Assembly: GCF_037023725.1 (NCBI RefSeq)
Contig: NZ_CP146077.1
Location: forward strand, 258,001-322,000
Source: Pseudomonas bubulae
GTDB taxonomy: Bacteria > Pseudomonadota > Gammaproteobacteria > Pseudomonadales > Pseudomonadaceae
Length of the DNA: 64,000 bases
Reading direction: 5' to 3'
In this document: in pieces, positions 53,550-62,330 of the stretch
Position numbering within the stretch: the first letter of the stretch is position 1
Layout: every line of letters starts with the position of its first letter
Program-made: the position numbers and the translations under genes
Notes under the pieces: model-generated
Database searches by the model: none
Told to the model about the DNA's origin: nothing
What the model saw: the letters and a program-made list of their open reading frames with translations, nothing else

Positions 53550-53888
53550 CTATCGGGCGAGAGTGATACTTCCTTCGGTGCTTTGGCGATAAATCGTGTA
53601 AGGCAGCACCACCGTGTCAGCAATGGCGGAAGGCACGAAATCCAGAAGCCTGAGTGGTAGCAAGGCAGACGCTGCAATATCTTGTGAAACAGTAGGGGAT
53701 GGCCCGTGCAGAATACACAGACCGTATGACACGCCACTGTAAACCCGGGGCACGGAATCACAGTAGGTTTTCCACTCTTTAAGATTACGACGCGTTACTT
53801 CATCACCACGCAATACCGTATTGGTCGTTCCACAACCGCTGAGTGCCAAGCATAAGCCAGCGAGCACTGCGTAACCTTTATGGGCCAT
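53550..53888 (-). CDS. YceK/YidQ-family lipoprotein
   Basis: 112-aa predicted lipoprotein. Signal peptide M-A-H-K-G-Y-A-V-L-A-G-L-C-L-A-L-S-G-C with lipobox L-S-G-C (Cys19). The mature part has the family pattern V-Y-S-G-V and a C-terminal L-P-L-R-L-L-D ... A-I-A-D-T-V-V-L-P-Y-T-I-Y-R block. Function unknown in this family. ATG 53888 gives a compact signal peptide; a TTG two codons upstream is an alternative. Isolated gene in decayed surroundings. Confidence 0.82.
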   Translation of the reverse strand: MAHKGYAVLAGLCLALSGCGTTNTVLRGDEVTRRNLKEWKTYCDSVPRVYSGVSYGLCILHGPSPTVSQDIAASALLPLRLLDFVPSAIADTVVLPYTIYRQSTEGSITLAR

Positions 53889-54189
53889 GATCAAATCTCG
53901 ATGTCAGGGGTTAATAACCTAACGACAAACGTGCACAAAAGGCGATCACCTCCCGGCATCGATTTGTTAAGAGATTTTTCGCCAAGAGGGAATCTTGCGC
54001 GCCAACATTTACCGGGCAGCGACGTCCGAGGGTCATATCTCTTTCATTCGCAGGACGCTTCCTAGAGAATCCTTGGGTCTTGCGCCTGTCTCTTTCGATC
54101 GCTAGCCTCCGGTACGTCATCCCCCATGGTTGACCGGGCGTGCAAGTCCGATTGAGATTTGAGTATCACCGCCAGAAACTCTGCTTTAT
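53889..54189. other. Gene-free region between the lipoprotein and the structured leader
   Basis: 301 bp holding the promoter of the YceK-like gene and, further right, presumably that of the 59-aa gene. The only repeated structure is the second copy of the CTTTCATTCGCAGGAC sequence at 54034-54056. No convincing promoter boxes were identified. Confidence 0.5.
54034..54056 (+). repeat. Short direct repeat, copy 2
   Basis: CATATCTCTTTCATTCGCAG followed by GAC, near-identical to 53411-53433 and about 620 bp away in the same orientation. Confidence 0.7.
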
Positions 54190-54287
54190 GGCGGCTGTAC
54201 GTGGGAGGTCTTCGGATCTGCCGGGTTTTGCTCCTATCTACCGGTCTTGCACACCCGCGTACAGCTGCCACCCTCTTTGTGTGCAAG
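54190..54287 (+). ncRNA. Predicted pseudoknotted leader RNA upstream of the 59-aa gene
   Basis: Stem 1: GGCGGCTGTACG (54190-54201) with CGTACAGCTGCC (54258-54269), 11 of 12 pairs canonical. Stem 2: CTTGCACAC (54246-54254) with GTGTGCAAG (54279-54287), 9 of 9. The 5' arm of stem 2 is inside the loop of stem 1 and its 3' arm is outside, so the two can coexist only as a pseudoknot or act as alternatives. A UUCG-capped hairpin (AGGTC-TTCG-GATCT) lies inside. It ends 42 bp before the start codon. Folding is read by eye; function unknown. Confidence 0.5.
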
Positions 54288-54329
54288 CAAATGGTGACAG
54301 CTTCCAATTCGTATAGATGGAGACTCACC

Positions 54330-54509
54330 ATGACTACACACGATCACGAACAAACCCTCGAACACACCGATGAACTGCTGCGCTGCGCCATCGCCACGGC
54401 CTATGCGTCGGCCGATAACCTGCAAGGCCTGAACCGCGATGTGGCGCTGGCGGTGGTGCATCTGATCCATCAGATCAAAGCGTCTGTGGATAAGTTGCTG
54501 GCTCGCTGA
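54330..54509 (+). CDS. Small 59-aa hypothetical protein (DUF3077/DUF6124-like)
   Basis: 59-aa acidic N-terminus (T-T-H-D-H-E-Q-T-L-E-H-T-D) followed by an amphipathic helical part (A-L-A-V-V-H-L-I-H-Q-I-K). It resembles small pseudomonad-specific proteins of the DUF3077/DUF6124 kind; which one is not certain. GGAG lies eight bases before ATG 54330. A structured leader precedes it and a decayed partial copy lies 0.9 kb upstream. Function unknown. Confidence 0.72.
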   Translation: MTTHDHEQTLEHTDELLRCAIATAYASADNLQGLNRDVALAVVHLIHQIKASVDKLLAR

Positions 54510-54518
54510 TCAGCCCTG

Positions 54519-54564
54519 CCCTCACCCCAAACCTCTCCCTCCGGGAGAGGGCTAGGGTGAGGGG
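54519..54564. repeat. CCCTCACCC/CTCTCCC palindromic repeat, single copy
   Basis: One complete palindrome: CCCTCACCC-N4-CCTCTCCC-(T)-CCGGGAGAGG-N4-GGGTGAGGGG. It lies between the 59-aa gene and the minus-strand LysR gene. The LysR stop codon (54552-54554) falls inside it. Confidence 0.88.
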
Positions 54565-55454
54565 TGCACCATCTTGCGCGTCAGCAACTGCGCAAACGCG
54601 GTCGCCATCGGTGATGAGTGACCCTTGCGCTGCACCAGCCACACCGCCGTATTGGCATCGGTATCCAGCAACGGCCGATAAACCACACCCTTGATACGCA
54701 TATGTTGGAACGACGCCGGCAGCACCGACACCCCCAACCCCGCCGACACCAGCCCGATAATGGTCATGGCCTCCCCCGCCTCCTGGGAGATATGCGGGCT
54801 GAACCCCGCCACCCGCGCCAGGCTGAGCAATTGCGCGTACAAGCCGCTGCCATAGCTGCGCGGGAAGAATACAAAGGGTTCGTCCGCCAATGCCGCCAGT
54901 TGCAAACCATCCTCGCTGCCTTCGGCCAGCGGGTGATCGGCGCGAATCACGGCCACCAGCGGCTCGCGAAACAGTTCAACAACATGCAACGAATCCGGCA
55001 ACGCCAGCGGCCGCATGATCCCGACTTCGATGGACTCATCCACCAGCCCCTCGGCCACTTCGCGGCTGCTCATTTCCTTGAGGTCCAGATGCACCGCCGG
55101 GAACGCCTGGCGAAAGGCAAAAATGGCCTGGGGGATACTGGAGTTGAACGGCGCCGACGAGGTAAAGCCAATTTTCAATTCACCCAGCTCACCCAACTGC
55201 GCCCGCCGGGCCACGTCGGCGGCTTTGTCGACCTGGGCCAACACCCGCCGCGCCTCCTCCAGAAACAAGCGTCCGGCTTCGCTCAGGGCAACCCGACGAT
55301 TGGTTCGCTCGAACAGCCGTGCCCCCAATTCCTGCTCAAGCGCCTGAATTTGCTGGCTTAGCGGTGGCTGGGAAATGCCCAGCACCTGCGCCGCCCGACC
55401 AAAGTGAAGCTCTTCGGCCACGGCAATGAAGTAGCGCAAATGGCGCAGTTCCAT
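54552..55454 (-). CDS. LysR-family transcriptional regulator
   Basis: 300-aa LTTR: N-terminal winged HTH (MELRHLRYFIAVAEELHFGRAA ... S-Q-P-P-L-S-Q-Q-I-Q-A-L-E) followed by a periplasmic-binding-protein-like effector domain from about residue 90. The effector is unknown. It is divergent from an MFS transporter gene 119 bp away, which it probably controls. The final residues H-P-S-P and the stop codon are encoded by the palindromic repeat at 54519-54564. Confidence 0.93.
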   Translation of the reverse strand: MELRHLRYFIAVAEELHFGRAAQVLGISQPPLSQQIQALEQELGARLFERTNRRVALSEAGRLFLEEARRVLAQVDKAADVARRAQLGELGELKIGFTSSAPFNSSIPQAIFAFRQAFPAVHLDLKEMSSREVAEGLVDESIEVGIMRPLALPDSLHVVELFREPLVAVIRADHPLAEGSEDGLQLAALADEPFVFFPRSYGSGLYAQLLSLARVAGFSPHISQEAGEAMTIIGLVSAGLGVSVLPASFQHMRIKGVVYRPLLDTDANTAVWLVQRKGHSSPMATAFAQLLTRKMVHPSP

Positions 55455-55573
55455 ACAACCTCCATTAAGTCGTAAAACCTATTAAACAGGTCGAATTATA
55501 TATTGGAAAGAATCGTTAGCCGCCTATATTCTTTTGTCATTGCCGTTCGGCTTTACCCCTATTTGAGGTCCCC

Positions 55574-56854
55574 GTGAAAACTGCCGCTGCACCCCTGGCC
55601 CACGAAATCCCGCCGTCCGCGCTGGATGATGTTGTTACCCAACTGAATGATGTATTTATCGAGAAAGGCACGCCGATGTTTATGCGCACGGTGCTGGCCC
55701 TGTTCTCGGGTGGGTTCGCAACCTTTGCCCTGTTGTATTGCGTGCAGCCGATGATGCCGGTGCTATCCCATGAGTACGGGATCAATGCCGCTCAAAGCAG
55801 TCTGATTCTGTCCGTGGCCACGGCGATGCTAGCCATTGGCCTGCTGATTACCGGGCCCATTTCCGATGCCTTCGGGCGCAAGCCCGTGATGGTGTTTGCG
55901 TTGTTTAGTGCCGCGCTGTTTACCCTCCTCAGTGCCCTGATGCCGACCTGGGAAGGTGTACTGATTACACGGGCGCTGGTAGGGCTGTCTCTTAGCGGGC
56001 TGGCTGCGGTAGCCATGACCTATCTGAGTGAAGAAATCCACCCGCAGCACATCGGCCTGGCCATGGGCCTGTATATCGGTGGCAACGCCATTGGCGGCAT
56101 GAGCGGTCGTCTGATCAGCGGTGTATTGATCGACTTTGTCAGTTGGCACACCGCGATGTTGGTGATTGGCGCGCTGGCGCTGGTGGCCGCGGTGGTGTTC
56201 GTGAAAATCCTCCCCGAGTCGCGCAACTTCCGCCCGCGCTCGATGAATCCGCGCAGCCTGCTCGACGGTTTCACCATGCATTTTCGCGATGCCGGGCTGC
56301 CCTGGCTGTTTCTCGAAGCGTTCCTGCTGATGGGGAGTTTTGTCACCCTGTTCAACTACATCGGCTACCGCCTGCTGGCCGAGCCGTACAATATGAACCA
56401 GGCACTGGTAGGCTTGCTGTCGATCGTCTATCTGTCGGGTATCTACAGCTCGGCACAGATTGGCGCACTGGCCGACAAACTGGGCCGTCGTCGCGTACTG
56501 TGGGCGGTGATTGTGCTGATGCTGGCCGGGATCGCGCTGACCCTGCTCACACCCATTGCGTTTGTGATTATCGGCATGCTGATGTTCACCTTCGGCTTCT
56601 TCGGCGCGCATTCGGTGGCCAGCAGCTGGATCGGCCGCCGGGCAAGCAAGGCCAAGGGGCAGGCGTCGTCGCTGTACCTGTTCAGTTACTACGCCGGATC
56701 GAGCGTAGCTGGCACCCTGGGTGGTGTGTTCTGGCATCTGGCGGGCTGGAACGGCATCGGCTTGTTTATCTCCAGCATGCTGGTGATTGCCCTGCTGGTA
56801 GCGCTGCATCTGGCCCGGCTGCCAGTGCTGCCGGGAAACGCAAAGAACACGTAA
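55574..56854 (+). CDS. MFS transporter, YnfM-like
   Basis: 426-aa major facilitator with 12 predicted TM helices and a hydrophilic N-terminal tail of about 35 residues. The loop 2-3 motif G-P-I-S-D-A-F-G-R-K-P is intact, with a second copy G-A-L-A-D-K-L-G-R-R-R between the halves. The sequence resembles YnfM/arabinose-efflux-like exporters; substrate unknown. GTG 55574 follows GAGG. The 119-bp gap to the divergent LysR gene is AT-rich near TATATATTGG and would hold both promoters. Confidence 0.9.
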   Translation: MKTAAAPLAHEIPPSALDDVVTQLNDVFIEKGTPMFMRTVLALFSGGFATFALLYCVQPMMPVLSHEYGINAAQSSLILSVATAMLAIGLLITGPISDAFGRKPVMVFALFSAALFTLLSALMPTWEGVLITRALVGLSLSGLAAVAMTYLSEEIHPQHIGLAMGLYIGGNAIGGMSGRLISGVLIDFVSWHTAMLVIGALALVAAVVFVKILPESRNFRPRSMNPRSLLDGFTMHFRDAGLPWLFLEAFLLMGSFVTLFNYIGYRLLAEPYNMNQALVGLLSIVYLSGIYSSAQIGALADKLGRRRVLWAVIVLMLAGIALTLLTPIAFVIIGMLMFTFGFFGAHSVASSWIGRRASKAKGQASSLYLFSYYAGSSVAGTLGGVFWHLAGWNGIGLFISSMLVIALLVALHLARLPVLPGNAKNT

Positions 56855-56884
56855 CTCCCTGCATCTGCGGCTACAGGCACTACC

Positions 56885-57334
56885 TCAATTCGGGTTGTTG
56901 ATCTGTAGCCGTGCCTGGAGGCTGGTACCACGTTTTTCCAGACTCAGGCTTTCGAAGCCTGCACCCTCCAGTTCAATACGATTGAGCCAGCCCAGCACCG
57001 CAACCGCATCCCCGTTCAGGGAGATGCGTACAACACCGCCATCCATTTCAAACTGCTCAACGCTCAACCCGGAGTCTGCGGCACTGTCGCTCAAACGCGA
57101 GACCAAGGGCTGTTCAGCACCCCTGGCAATGGATCCGGGGCGTGCCTGCCGGACTTCACCTTCGAGTGCCAGCTGCTTGAGGTACAGCGCCCGGGCCGCA
57201 TCCAGACGTTGTTGAGCCGGTAACCACAGCCCGTAGACGCTGAACACAATCAGTAGAAATACCGCCAGCACACCGCACAACTGGCGGTCTCGAGGCGGCA
57301 GGTGCAACCAGCGCTCACGCACAAACGTCTTCAT
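56885..57334 (-). CDS. gspM: Type II secretion system protein GspM
   Basis: 149-aa inner-membrane protein of the T2SS assembly platform. It has a short cytoplasmic N-terminus (W-L-H-L-P-P-R-D-R-Q), one TM helix (about residues 20-40) and a periplasmic ferredoxin-like domain. Partner of GspL. The ATG overlaps the gspL stop as ATGA; last gene of the operon, convergent with the MFS gene. Confidence 0.85.
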   Translation of the reverse strand: MKTFVRERWLHLPPRDRQLCGVLAVFLLIVFSVYGLWLPAQQRLDAARALYLKQLALEGEVRQARPGSIARGAEQPLVSRLSDSAADSGLSVEQFEMDGGVVRISLNGDAVAVLGWLNRIELEGAGFESLSLEKRGTSLQARLQINNPN

Positions 57335-58422
57335 GATTCATCCCTGAGGGTCAGCATGGCCTGCACCCGACTGCCCTGCTGGCTCGCATTGCCCAGCGTA
57401 ATCGGCAGTGCGCTTTGCACGCCTCGCTCGCGTAATTGCTCAAGCTGGGCAAAGCTGCCGACCGTGAGGTTCAATACCCAACCGATGCTTGCCCGCCACT
57501 CCATATGCTGCACTTCGACACTGCTGGCGCCAATCACCTGCTCGGTCAGTTGAAGCAACCGTGCCATATGCCCTCCTTGTGCACCCGTGGCGCGCTGCTG
57601 CATTGCCTTGAGTTGTGCGGACAGGTCCACAATACGGGTTTGCGCCGGGTACAGGGTTTTGAACCGCTCCTCGCTCATGACATAAATCCGCGCCGCTTCC
57701 CCCTCCAGAAAACTGCTGCGCAGGTGGGTAAACCCCAAGGCCAGCGTAAACATCAGCAGTGCCATTACCCTGAGTCGCCGCCACGGCCAACCCCGCACCT
57801 GACGCCGAAACTCACCTTGGAGCAAGTTGATTGCATCTTCCGGAAGTGCGTCCCAGTCAATTTTTCGCGCCGTCAATGCGGTGGGCAAACCGGATTTAAC
57901 CAACTCCAGCCCCACCAGGGAGACGGCCAGCCGGAATTCAAGCGTCCCGCCAACCAACCAGCGCCCACACCACCATTGCATACATGCTTGATCGCGAGGC
58001 AACAGATCCGCATCCACCTGCGCGCTGACGATAGTCAAGCCGCGTTCATGGAGCTGGCACAGCAACGTTCTAAATCGCTGTTTGTGAGTGATCAGCAAGG
58101 GATAACGCTGCTGCGTATCCACCGGCCCGACGGCGAAGTGCAGTTCGTCCAGATCATCGGCCAGTTGATCTTCGACGGCAAAAACCAGGGCCTGTGCGGT
58201 GGGCCTACGCTTGCCCGGCCAGGGTTCGGTCAGCACCCAGCTGCACATTTCCATGGGCAGGACCAGTGCGACGCTCCGGCCTTTCAGCCCGGCTGCAGCT
58301 TCGCTCAATGAGGTTTCTGTCGGCGACTGAGCATCGTGCCAGACGAATACAGGGGCGTTGTCATAATCAATCTCGACACTGTGGGCAAAACCCTTGGCGG
58401 TGAGGTAAAGCCAGCTGTTCAT
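57331..58422 (-). CDS. gspL: Type II secretion system protein GspL
   Basis: 363-aa platform protein: an actin-like cytoplasmic domain (1-about 240), one TM helix (V-M-A-L-L-M-F-T-L-A-L-G-F) and a periplasmic domain. It connects the GspE ATPase to the membrane platform. ATG 58422 overlaps the gspK stop as ATGA; the longer frame to 58476 lies inside gspK. Confidence 0.88.
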   Translation of the reverse strand: MNSWLYLTAKGFAHSVEIDYDNAPVFVWHDAQSPTETSLSEAAAGLKGRSVALVLPMEMCSWVLTEPWPGKRRPTAQALVFAVEDQLADDLDELHFAVGPVDTQQRYPLLITHKQRFRTLLCQLHERGLTIVSAQVDADLLPRDQACMQWWCGRWLVGGTLEFRLAVSLVGLELVKSGLPTALTARKIDWDALPEDAINLLQGEFRRQVRGWPWRRLRVMALLMFTLALGFTHLRSSFLEGEAARIYVMSEERFKTLYPAQTRIVDLSAQLKAMQQRATGAQGGHMARLLQLTEQVIGASSVEVQHMEWRASIGWVLNLTVGSFAQLEQLRERGVQSALPITLGNASQQGSRVQAMLTLRDES

Positions 58423-59276
58423 ACAAAGGGCTCGCGGTGTCGGGGAGCTAAAAGGCGTCGCTGCAACAAGTGCCATTCGCCGGTATGAGGATCGCGGACC
58501 ACATCGCTTTCAAGCCGCAAGCGACTTTGCCCAAGGCGCACATCGGTGGTGATCCGAAACCAGCGACTGCTGATGCCCAGACCCGCAGCCTGAACACCCA
58601 ACCCGATCAGCGCCGGGGTGAACGTGAAATCCTGAACACTGGCATAGCCTTGCAGCGGCCGGGTAGTTACCAGCGCGCGCGCCAGCTCAGGCGTCACGCC
58701 TTCCAGCGTTGCAAGGAGAGTGGCAGGCGCAGTGTTTATGTTCAGTACGGCATCCTTGCCCAACAGCACGATCCACGGCTGCATACGCATGTACCACTGG
58801 CTGTCGACACCGGGCAGCACACGCAACTGGCTGATATCACTCAAACTCTGGCCCTGCAGTACGCTGGCATCCAGCGGGGTCAATTCAAGCAGGGTTTGCA
58901 GGCGCATCCAGCGTTGCTCCATCACATCGCTGGCGGGACCTTTGGCCAATAAGGGGCTGATGTTGAATCGCCCGGCGAGGTCTTCAATTACCACGTCGAT
59001 TTGTCCATCGTCGATGCGCAACTGTGGCTGGCTGCTGGCCCAGGCCTGGCCAGAAGCAACGGCGACCATGGGGTCGCGGATCAGGGTACGCAAGTGTTCA
59101 CGGGCCCAGGTCTCGCCCGCAAATGCCAGGGTGCGCAGTTGCAACTGGTGGATCTGCTGGGCACTGCTGTTCAGGGCCAGACGATGGCTGCGCAACATGC
59201 CGGCGGTGATCAACAACGCCAGGCTCATCACCAGCAACACGGTGATCAGGGCGATCCCTCGCTGGTTGCGGCGCAT
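58419..59276 (-). CDS. gspK: Type II secretion minor pseudopilin GspK
   Basis: 285-aa minor pseudopilin. Prepilin-type N-terminus M-R-R-N-Q-R-G-I-A-L-I-T-V-L-L-V: peptidase cleavage after Gly, and as usual for GspK no Glu5. The large globular domain caps the pseudopilus tip with GspI and GspJ. The ATG at 59276 shares a base with the gspJ stop. Confidence 0.9.
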   Translation of the reverse strand: MRRNQRGIALITVLLVMSLALLITAGMLRSHRLALNSSAQQIHQLQLRTLAFAGETWAREHLRTLIRDPMVAVASGQAWASSQPQLRIDDGQIDVVIEDLAGRFNISPLLAKGPASDVMEQRWMRLQTLLELTPLDASVLQGQSLSDISQLRVLPGVDSQWYMRMQPWIVLLGKDAVLNINTAPATLLATLEGVTPELARALVTTRPLQGYASVQDFTFTPALIGLGVQAAGLGISSRWFRITTDVRLGQSRLRLESDVVRDPHTGEWHLLQRRLLAPRHREPFV

Positions 59277-59830
59277 CACGTGCCCCCCGTCAATAACAGC
59301 ACACGGCGTACACCGTCGAAGCGACCCACCGACAGGTTTAACTCCAGGGCGTGCTGCGCAGTTTTGGGGGCAGAAGCACCTGCACTGTGCCAACCCGTCT
59401 TGCGATTGAACAACCGCCAGCGCACCTCGCGCACATCGCCAAGCAGTTTTTGTTGTTGCAGTTGCGCGCCCTCCTCCAGCCCGCGGCTAAAGCGCCAGAG
59501 CACACCATCCTTGAGCTGGTAACTGACATCCTGCACTTCACTGCGCGGCAGGCCCAACGGGTTGCGCCAGTTGACGCGGCGCACTTCGAGTTTATCGGGG
59601 TACAGCACGACACCCGGGCTTTGGGCTGAACTCTGGGCCTGCAAAACATCGCGTTCGATCATCGCCACCGCCCTCTGCAAGCTGCGCAGGGCCTGCTGTT
59701 GTGCCGTGCTGCTGCGCTCGACACGTACAACTGCGTCAAAGAGTCGCCAGCAGCCAAGACCCAGCAAGGCGAAAATGGCAATGGCAATCACCAGTTCGAG
59801 CAGGGTAAAGCCGGCCTGGGGCTTATTCAT
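59276..59830 (-). CDS. gspJ: Type II secretion minor pseudopilin GspJ
   Basis: 184-aa pseudopilin with the prepilin motif Q-A-G-F-T-L-L-E-L-V-I-A-I-A (Glu5 present). Forms the tip complex with GspI and GspK. Overlaps gspI by 8 bp. Confidence 0.92.
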   Translation of the reverse strand: MNKPQAGFTLLELVIAIAIFALLGLGCWRLFDAVVRVERSSTAQQQALRSLQRAVAMIERDVLQAQSSAQSPGVVLYPDKLEVRRVNWRNPLGLPRSEVQDVSYQLKDGVLWRFSRGLEEGAQLQQQKLLGDVREVRWRLFNRKTGWHSAGASAPKTAQHALELNLSVGRFDGVRRVLLLTGGT

Positions 59831-60191
59831 GGCTGAACGCCAGCCAGTGGGTCACAGACTGTACCGCATGCTCGCTGCCCGCCGGGCTGACACTCAACTC
59901 TACCCGCAGCAGGCCTGTACCGGGCTCGGCCGTGATGCGTCGACTCAGGCGCCAGTCACGCCGGGCATAGGTCACATTGAGGGTTTGTAGCCCCAAGGCC
60001 GGAGGAGCAGTTTGCAGCTGCATTTCATTGAGGTGGTTGTCCGCCAGCCATGCGCCCAACAACCTTGCCTCGACCCTCGCACTCTGGCCCAGCACATACT
60101 GGCAGGCAGACATGACCGCCGCCGCCAGGATGGCAAAGATGGCGAGCGCAATCATGACTTCCAGCAGGGTGAAACCTTTATCAGCCTTCAT
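59823..60191 (-). CDS. gspI: Type II secretion minor pseudopilin GspI
   Basis: 122-aa pseudopilin with K-G-F-T-L-L-E-V-M-I-A-L-A-I-F. I start at ATG 60191, six residues before the cleavage site; the longer frame to 60299 runs back into gspH. Overlaps gspH by 11 bp. Confidence 0.92.
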   Translation of the reverse strand: MKADKGFTLLEVMIALAIFAILAAAVMSACQYVLGQSARVEARLLGAWLADNHLNEMQLQTAPPALGLQTLNVTYARRDWRLSRRITAEPGTGLLRVELSVSPAGSEHAVQSVTHWLAFSHE

Positions 60192-60669
60192 GGGATGCCT
60201 GCGCCACAACAACCAGCGCGTCGCCAAGGCCGTCGCTGACGATACTTCGCCAGCGCCGGGGCGGACTGTCGACGTGCAGACTGAAAGCGGTGTTTTCATC
60301 GCTGCTCAACCACATTAACTGCGGTGCTTCTGCCATAGGTATAAGGGGCTGCGAGCGCCCCTCCACAGTCAGGGCAAGGGCCAGTCCGTAAGGCAACTTC
60401 ACCCGGGCATCAGCCGGCTTCCAGGCATCACGTTCAAAGCGCATCACCTGATAGGCCCCGGGCTCAAGCCGCAGGCCATATTCCCGGCCATCCAGAACCG
60501 CTTTCTCGCGTAAACCGTGCATAACGCCCAACAGGACATCGGCTTCCTGTCGAGCGTTGCGGCTGTTGTTGTCACCCAGACTGATACGCACCATTGAAGC
60601 GAGCACACCCACCAGCACAATGACCACCAGCAACTCGATCAGGGTAAAGCCCGACGCCCGCCTGCGCAT
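60181..60669 (-). CDS. gspH: Type II secretion minor pseudopilin GspH
   Basis: 162-aa pseudopilin with the prepilin motif A-S-G-F-T-L-I-E-L-L-V-V-I-V and a GspH-type beta domain. It connects the tip complex with the GspG shaft. Starts three bases after the gspG stop. Confidence 0.92.
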   Translation of the reverse strand: MRRRASGFTLIELLVVIVLVGVLASMVRISLGDNNSRNARQEADVLLGVMHGLREKAVLDGREYGLRLEPGAYQVMRFERDAWKPADARVKLPYGLALALTVEGRSQPLIPMAEAPQLMWLSSDENTAFSLHVDSPPRRWRSIVSDGLGDALVVVAQASHEG

Positions 60670-60672
60670 GGC

Positions 60673-61113
60673 TCAGTAGCTCCAGTTGCCGATGTCTGCC
60701 GCGCTCCCTTCACCGCCGGGTACGCCGTCTGAACCCAAGGAAAACAGATCGTAATCTGTCGAACGGGTACCCGGGCTCAGGTATTGATAAGGCGTGCCCC
60801 ACGGATCCAGTGGCAGCCGCTTGAGGTACCCCTGCGGGTTCCAGTTTTTTACCACCGGGCTGCCGGCCGGGTGCTTGCTCAAAGCCTCAAGGCCCTGCTG
60901 GGTCGAGGGGTAGCTGAAGGTGTCGAGGCGATACATTTCAAGGGCTGTGGCAATGGCCTGAATATCAGTGCGCGCAGCGGTCACCTTGGCCTGATCCGGG
61001 CGGTTCATAAACTGAGGCACGACAATGGCACCGAGCACACCAATGATGACTACCACAACCATGATTTCAATCAGGGTGAAGCCCCGTTGCTTGGGTTTTG
61101 AAGCACTGTTCAT
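60673..61113 (-). CDS. gspG: Type II secretion major pseudopilin GspG
   Basis: 146-aa major pseudopilin: R-G-F-T-L-I-E-I-M-V-V-V-V-I-I-G-V-L-G-A after a nine-residue basic leader. The C-terminal calcium-site region includes D-L-F-S-L-G-S-D-G and a final I-G-N-W. Polymerises into the pseudopilus that pushes substrates through the secretin. Confidence 0.95.
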   Translation of the reverse strand: MNSASKPKQRGFTLIEIMVVVVIIGVLGAIVVPQFMNRPDQAKVTAARTDIQAIATALEMYRLDTFSYPSTQQGLEALSKHPAGSPVVKNWNPQGYLKRLPLDPWGTPYQYLSPGTRSTDYDLFSLGSDGVPGGEGSAADIGNWSY

Positions 61114-61116
61114 AGG

Positions 61117-62328
61117 TCAATTCACCAGTTGATTGAGGCCAAGAATCGGCAAGAGAATGGCCATGACGATCAGCAGCACCACGCCACCCATCAGCACCAG
61201 CATGATCGGTTCAAACAGGCTCACTACCAGGGCGATACGGGCGGCGAGGTTTTTTTCCTGTTGCTCGGCGGCCCGCGCCAGCATGCTGTCCAGCTCGCCG
61301 GCACGTTCGCCACTGGCAATCAGATGCAGCATCATGGGCGGGATATCACCACTGCGCTCCAGCCCTCGAGCCAGAGTGCCGCCTTCGCGGACTGAGCGGG
61401 CAACGTCGAGCATGCGTTGGCGTATGGCCAGGTTACTGATGACCGTGGCCGAAATTTCCAGGGCATCCACCAGTGGTACGGCACTTTTGCCCAGTATCGC
61501 CAGGGTGCTGGCGAACCGTGCTGCTTCCATTGCCCTCAGCACCCCGCCCACCAGCACAAGGTTGAGCAACAGCACATGCCAGCGCAGCTTCAGCCGCGGC
61601 TGACGCAGTGCCCAACGGGTCGCGCCGCAGGCAACCAGCAGCACGATAAAAAGCAACGCGCCATAACTGCGCAGACCATTGCTGATGGCGATCATGGCTT
61701 GTGTCAAAACAGGTAATGGCTGGCCACTGTTGATGAAGATCTTGACCACGTCGGGTACAACGTAGCCGAGCAGGAAACCGACAATCGAGAACGAAGCAAC
61801 CAGCAAGATCAGGGGATAGACCAACGCCAGCTGGATTTTCTGGCGCGAGGCCTGACGGGCTTCGGTGTAGTCGGCCAATTGCTCCAGGACGAGCCCCAGG
61901 TGCCCGCTGCGCTCGCCTGCAGCGACCGTGGCCCGGAACAGTTCGGGGAAAGCGCGGGGGAACACCGCCAACGTGGTGGCCAAGGCATGACCTTCCAGCA
62001 CCCGGCTGCGCACAGCCGCCAGTAAATGGCTAACCCGACGCTTTTCACTTTGAGCCGTGACGGCGCTCAAGGCTTCTTCGAGGGGCAGGCCGGCATGGAT
62101 CAGAGTGGCCAATTGACGGGTGAGCAGCGCCAGATCCGTGCCCCCCAGACGGGTGCCGGACTGCGCATGGCTGTCCTTCTGCCGATTTTTTCTGGCCTCA
62201 CCCAGATGGCTCAGGCGCAGGCCCCGCTCACGTAAAAGCTGGCGAGCATGGCGGGCACTGTCAGCCTCTTGAAGCCCCCGGCAATTGCGCCCGTTGGCGT
62301 CCTGCGCGCGATACTCAAAAGCAGGCAT
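61117..62328 (-). CDS. gspF: Type II secretion inner-membrane platform protein GspF
   Basis: 403-aa polytopic protein with two T2SF domains, each with a cytoplasmic helical bundle, and three TM segments (near residues 170, 220 and 375). Starts M-P-A-F-E-Y-R-A-Q-D-A-N-G. It is the rotor-like platform driven by GspE. Spaced 2-3 bp from both neighbours. Confidence 0.94.
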   Translation of the reverse strand: MPAFEYRAQDANGRNCRGLQEADSARHARQLLRERGLRLSHLGEARKNRQKDSHAQSGTRLGGTDLALLTRQLATLIHAGLPLEEALSAVTAQSEKRRVSHLLAAVRSRVLEGHALATTLAVFPRAFPELFRATVAAGERSGHLGLVLEQLADYTEARQASRQKIQLALVYPLILLVASFSIVGFLLGYVVPDVVKIFINSGQPLPVLTQAMIAISNGLRSYGALLFIVLLVACGATRWALRQPRLKLRWHVLLLNLVLVGGVLRAMEAARFASTLAILGKSAVPLVDALEISATVISNLAIRQRMLDVARSVREGGTLARGLERSGDIPPMMLHLIASGERAGELDSMLARAAEQQEKNLAARIALVVSLFEPIMLVLMGGVVLLIVMAILLPILGLNQLVN

Positions 62329-62330
62329 GC

